Part shown: positions 63,778-64,000 of the stretch, in pieces
Position numbering within the stretch: the stretch's first letter is position 1
Layout of the letters: each line of letters opens with the position of its first letter
NCBI GenBank assembly: GCA_035279405.1
Contig: DATEHU010000026.1
Span: 62,001 to 126,000 of the forward strand
Reading direction: 5' to 3'
Length of the DNA stretch: 64,000 nt
Origin: Gammaproteobacteria bacterium
GTDB lineage: Bacteria > Pseudomonadota > Gammaproteobacteria > Natronospirales > REEB76
The notes under the pieces: generated by a model
Told to the model about the DNA's origin: nothing
The model's database searches: none
What the model saw: the letters and a program-made list of their open reading frames with translations, nothing else
Made by a program: the position numbers and the translations under genes

Positions 63778-64000
63778 AGGGCGTGACGATCCTCGGCGCC
63801 ACCGGCAGCATCGGCATGAGCACCCTGGATGTCGTCGGGCGCCATCGCGAGGACTACCGCGTGGTGGCGCTGACGGCGCGCAGCAATGTCGAGCGCCTGC
63901 TCGGCCAGTGCCGCGAGCACCAGCCGGATTATGCGGTGATGGTGGAGGAGGCCGCGGCACGGGAATTGCGCGCGCAGCTCAAGGCGCAAGGCCTGAAAAC
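63774..64000 (+). CDS. dxr: 1-deoxy-D-xylulose 5-phosphate reductoisomerase, 3' partial
   Basis: 75 codons before the window ends. Starts at ATG 63774 in an ATGA overlap with cdsA. The NADPH-binding ILGATGSIGMSTLDVVGRH and ALTARSNVERLLGQCREHQP match the DXR N-terminus. Second step of the MEP isoprenoid pathway. The missing part should lie to the right. Confidence 0.93.
   Translation, partial: MKGVTILGATGSIGMSTLDVVGRHREDYRVVALTARSNVERLLGQCREHQPDYAVMVEEAAARELRAQLKAQGLK

Overview
The window looks like chromosomal DNA of a GC-rich gammaproteobacterium. Supporting evidence: the order rpsB-tsf-pyrH-frr-uppS-cdsA-dxr next to a divergent map-glnD-dapC-dapD-dapE block, an Escherichia-type SOS box (CTGT-N8-ACAG) before lexA, phoB-phoR-phoU, dsbB, tsaB and typA, and interspersed hairpin repeats with GTAG/GTGG heads of the kind known from pseudomonads and xanthomonads. 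The sequence does not fix the family; a relative of Xanthomonadales/Nevskiales is a reasonable guess. No rRNA, tRNA, insertion sequence or CRISPR array was found.

Layout. 1-4746: defence segment, with an AbiEi/AbiEii-like toxin-antitoxin pair overlapping a type I restriction HsdR gene (the left edge is cut). 4840-16556: metabolic and stress genes: a secreted S9 peptidase, a class IV aminotransferase coupled to a sulfotransferase-like protein, PutA, a CsoR-CopA copper module with a perfect palindromic operator, an aldo/keto reductase and a GST. 16559-20073: an unknown protein, SOS-controlled lexA, a small basic secreted protein, an HD-GYP phosphodiesterase and ArfB. 20138-25370: APC permease, DUF3301 protein, diguanylate cyclase, BON protein and a lipoprotein. 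25454-34133: a long minus-strand block. A MacAB-like exporter (fusion protein, ATPase, two paralogous permeases) runs almost without gaps into glycerophosphodiesterase, a short GlpD and a divergent FGGY kinase; a strong promoter with a perfect palindrome lies upstream. 34223-42440: YIP1-like protein, RRM protein, TypA, PdxH, DusA, a methyltransferase and a membrane-anchored Ser/Thr kinase. 42441-51864: GTP-type PEPCK, a degenerate PBP1b-like transglycosylase domain protein, a YoaA-type helicase, TsaB, PhoB/PhoR/PhoU, a repeat cluster, DsbB and an AT-richer membrane protein. 51973-64000: the lysine/diaminopimelate, GlnD and Map operon, divergent from the translation and envelope-lipid operon that ends in a partial dxr.

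How the genes work together. Copper sensing (CsoR) and export (CopA) form one unit. Cyclic-di-GMP synthesis (GGDEF) and breakdown (HD-GYP) enzymes lie about 3 kb apart. PhoR-PhoB-PhoU is the phosphate circuit, without pst genes in view. DapC, DapD and DapE carry out three of the late steps to diaminopimelate, which feeds lysine and peptidoglycan; UppS makes the undecaprenyl carrier precursor, and CdsA and Dxr supply phospholipid and isoprenoid precursors.

The items most worth a second look are the exporter-glycerolipid operon with its divergent kinase, the pseudo-transglycosylase, the aminotransferase/sulfotransferase pair, the leaderless-looking copper repressor, and the repeat cluster after phoU.
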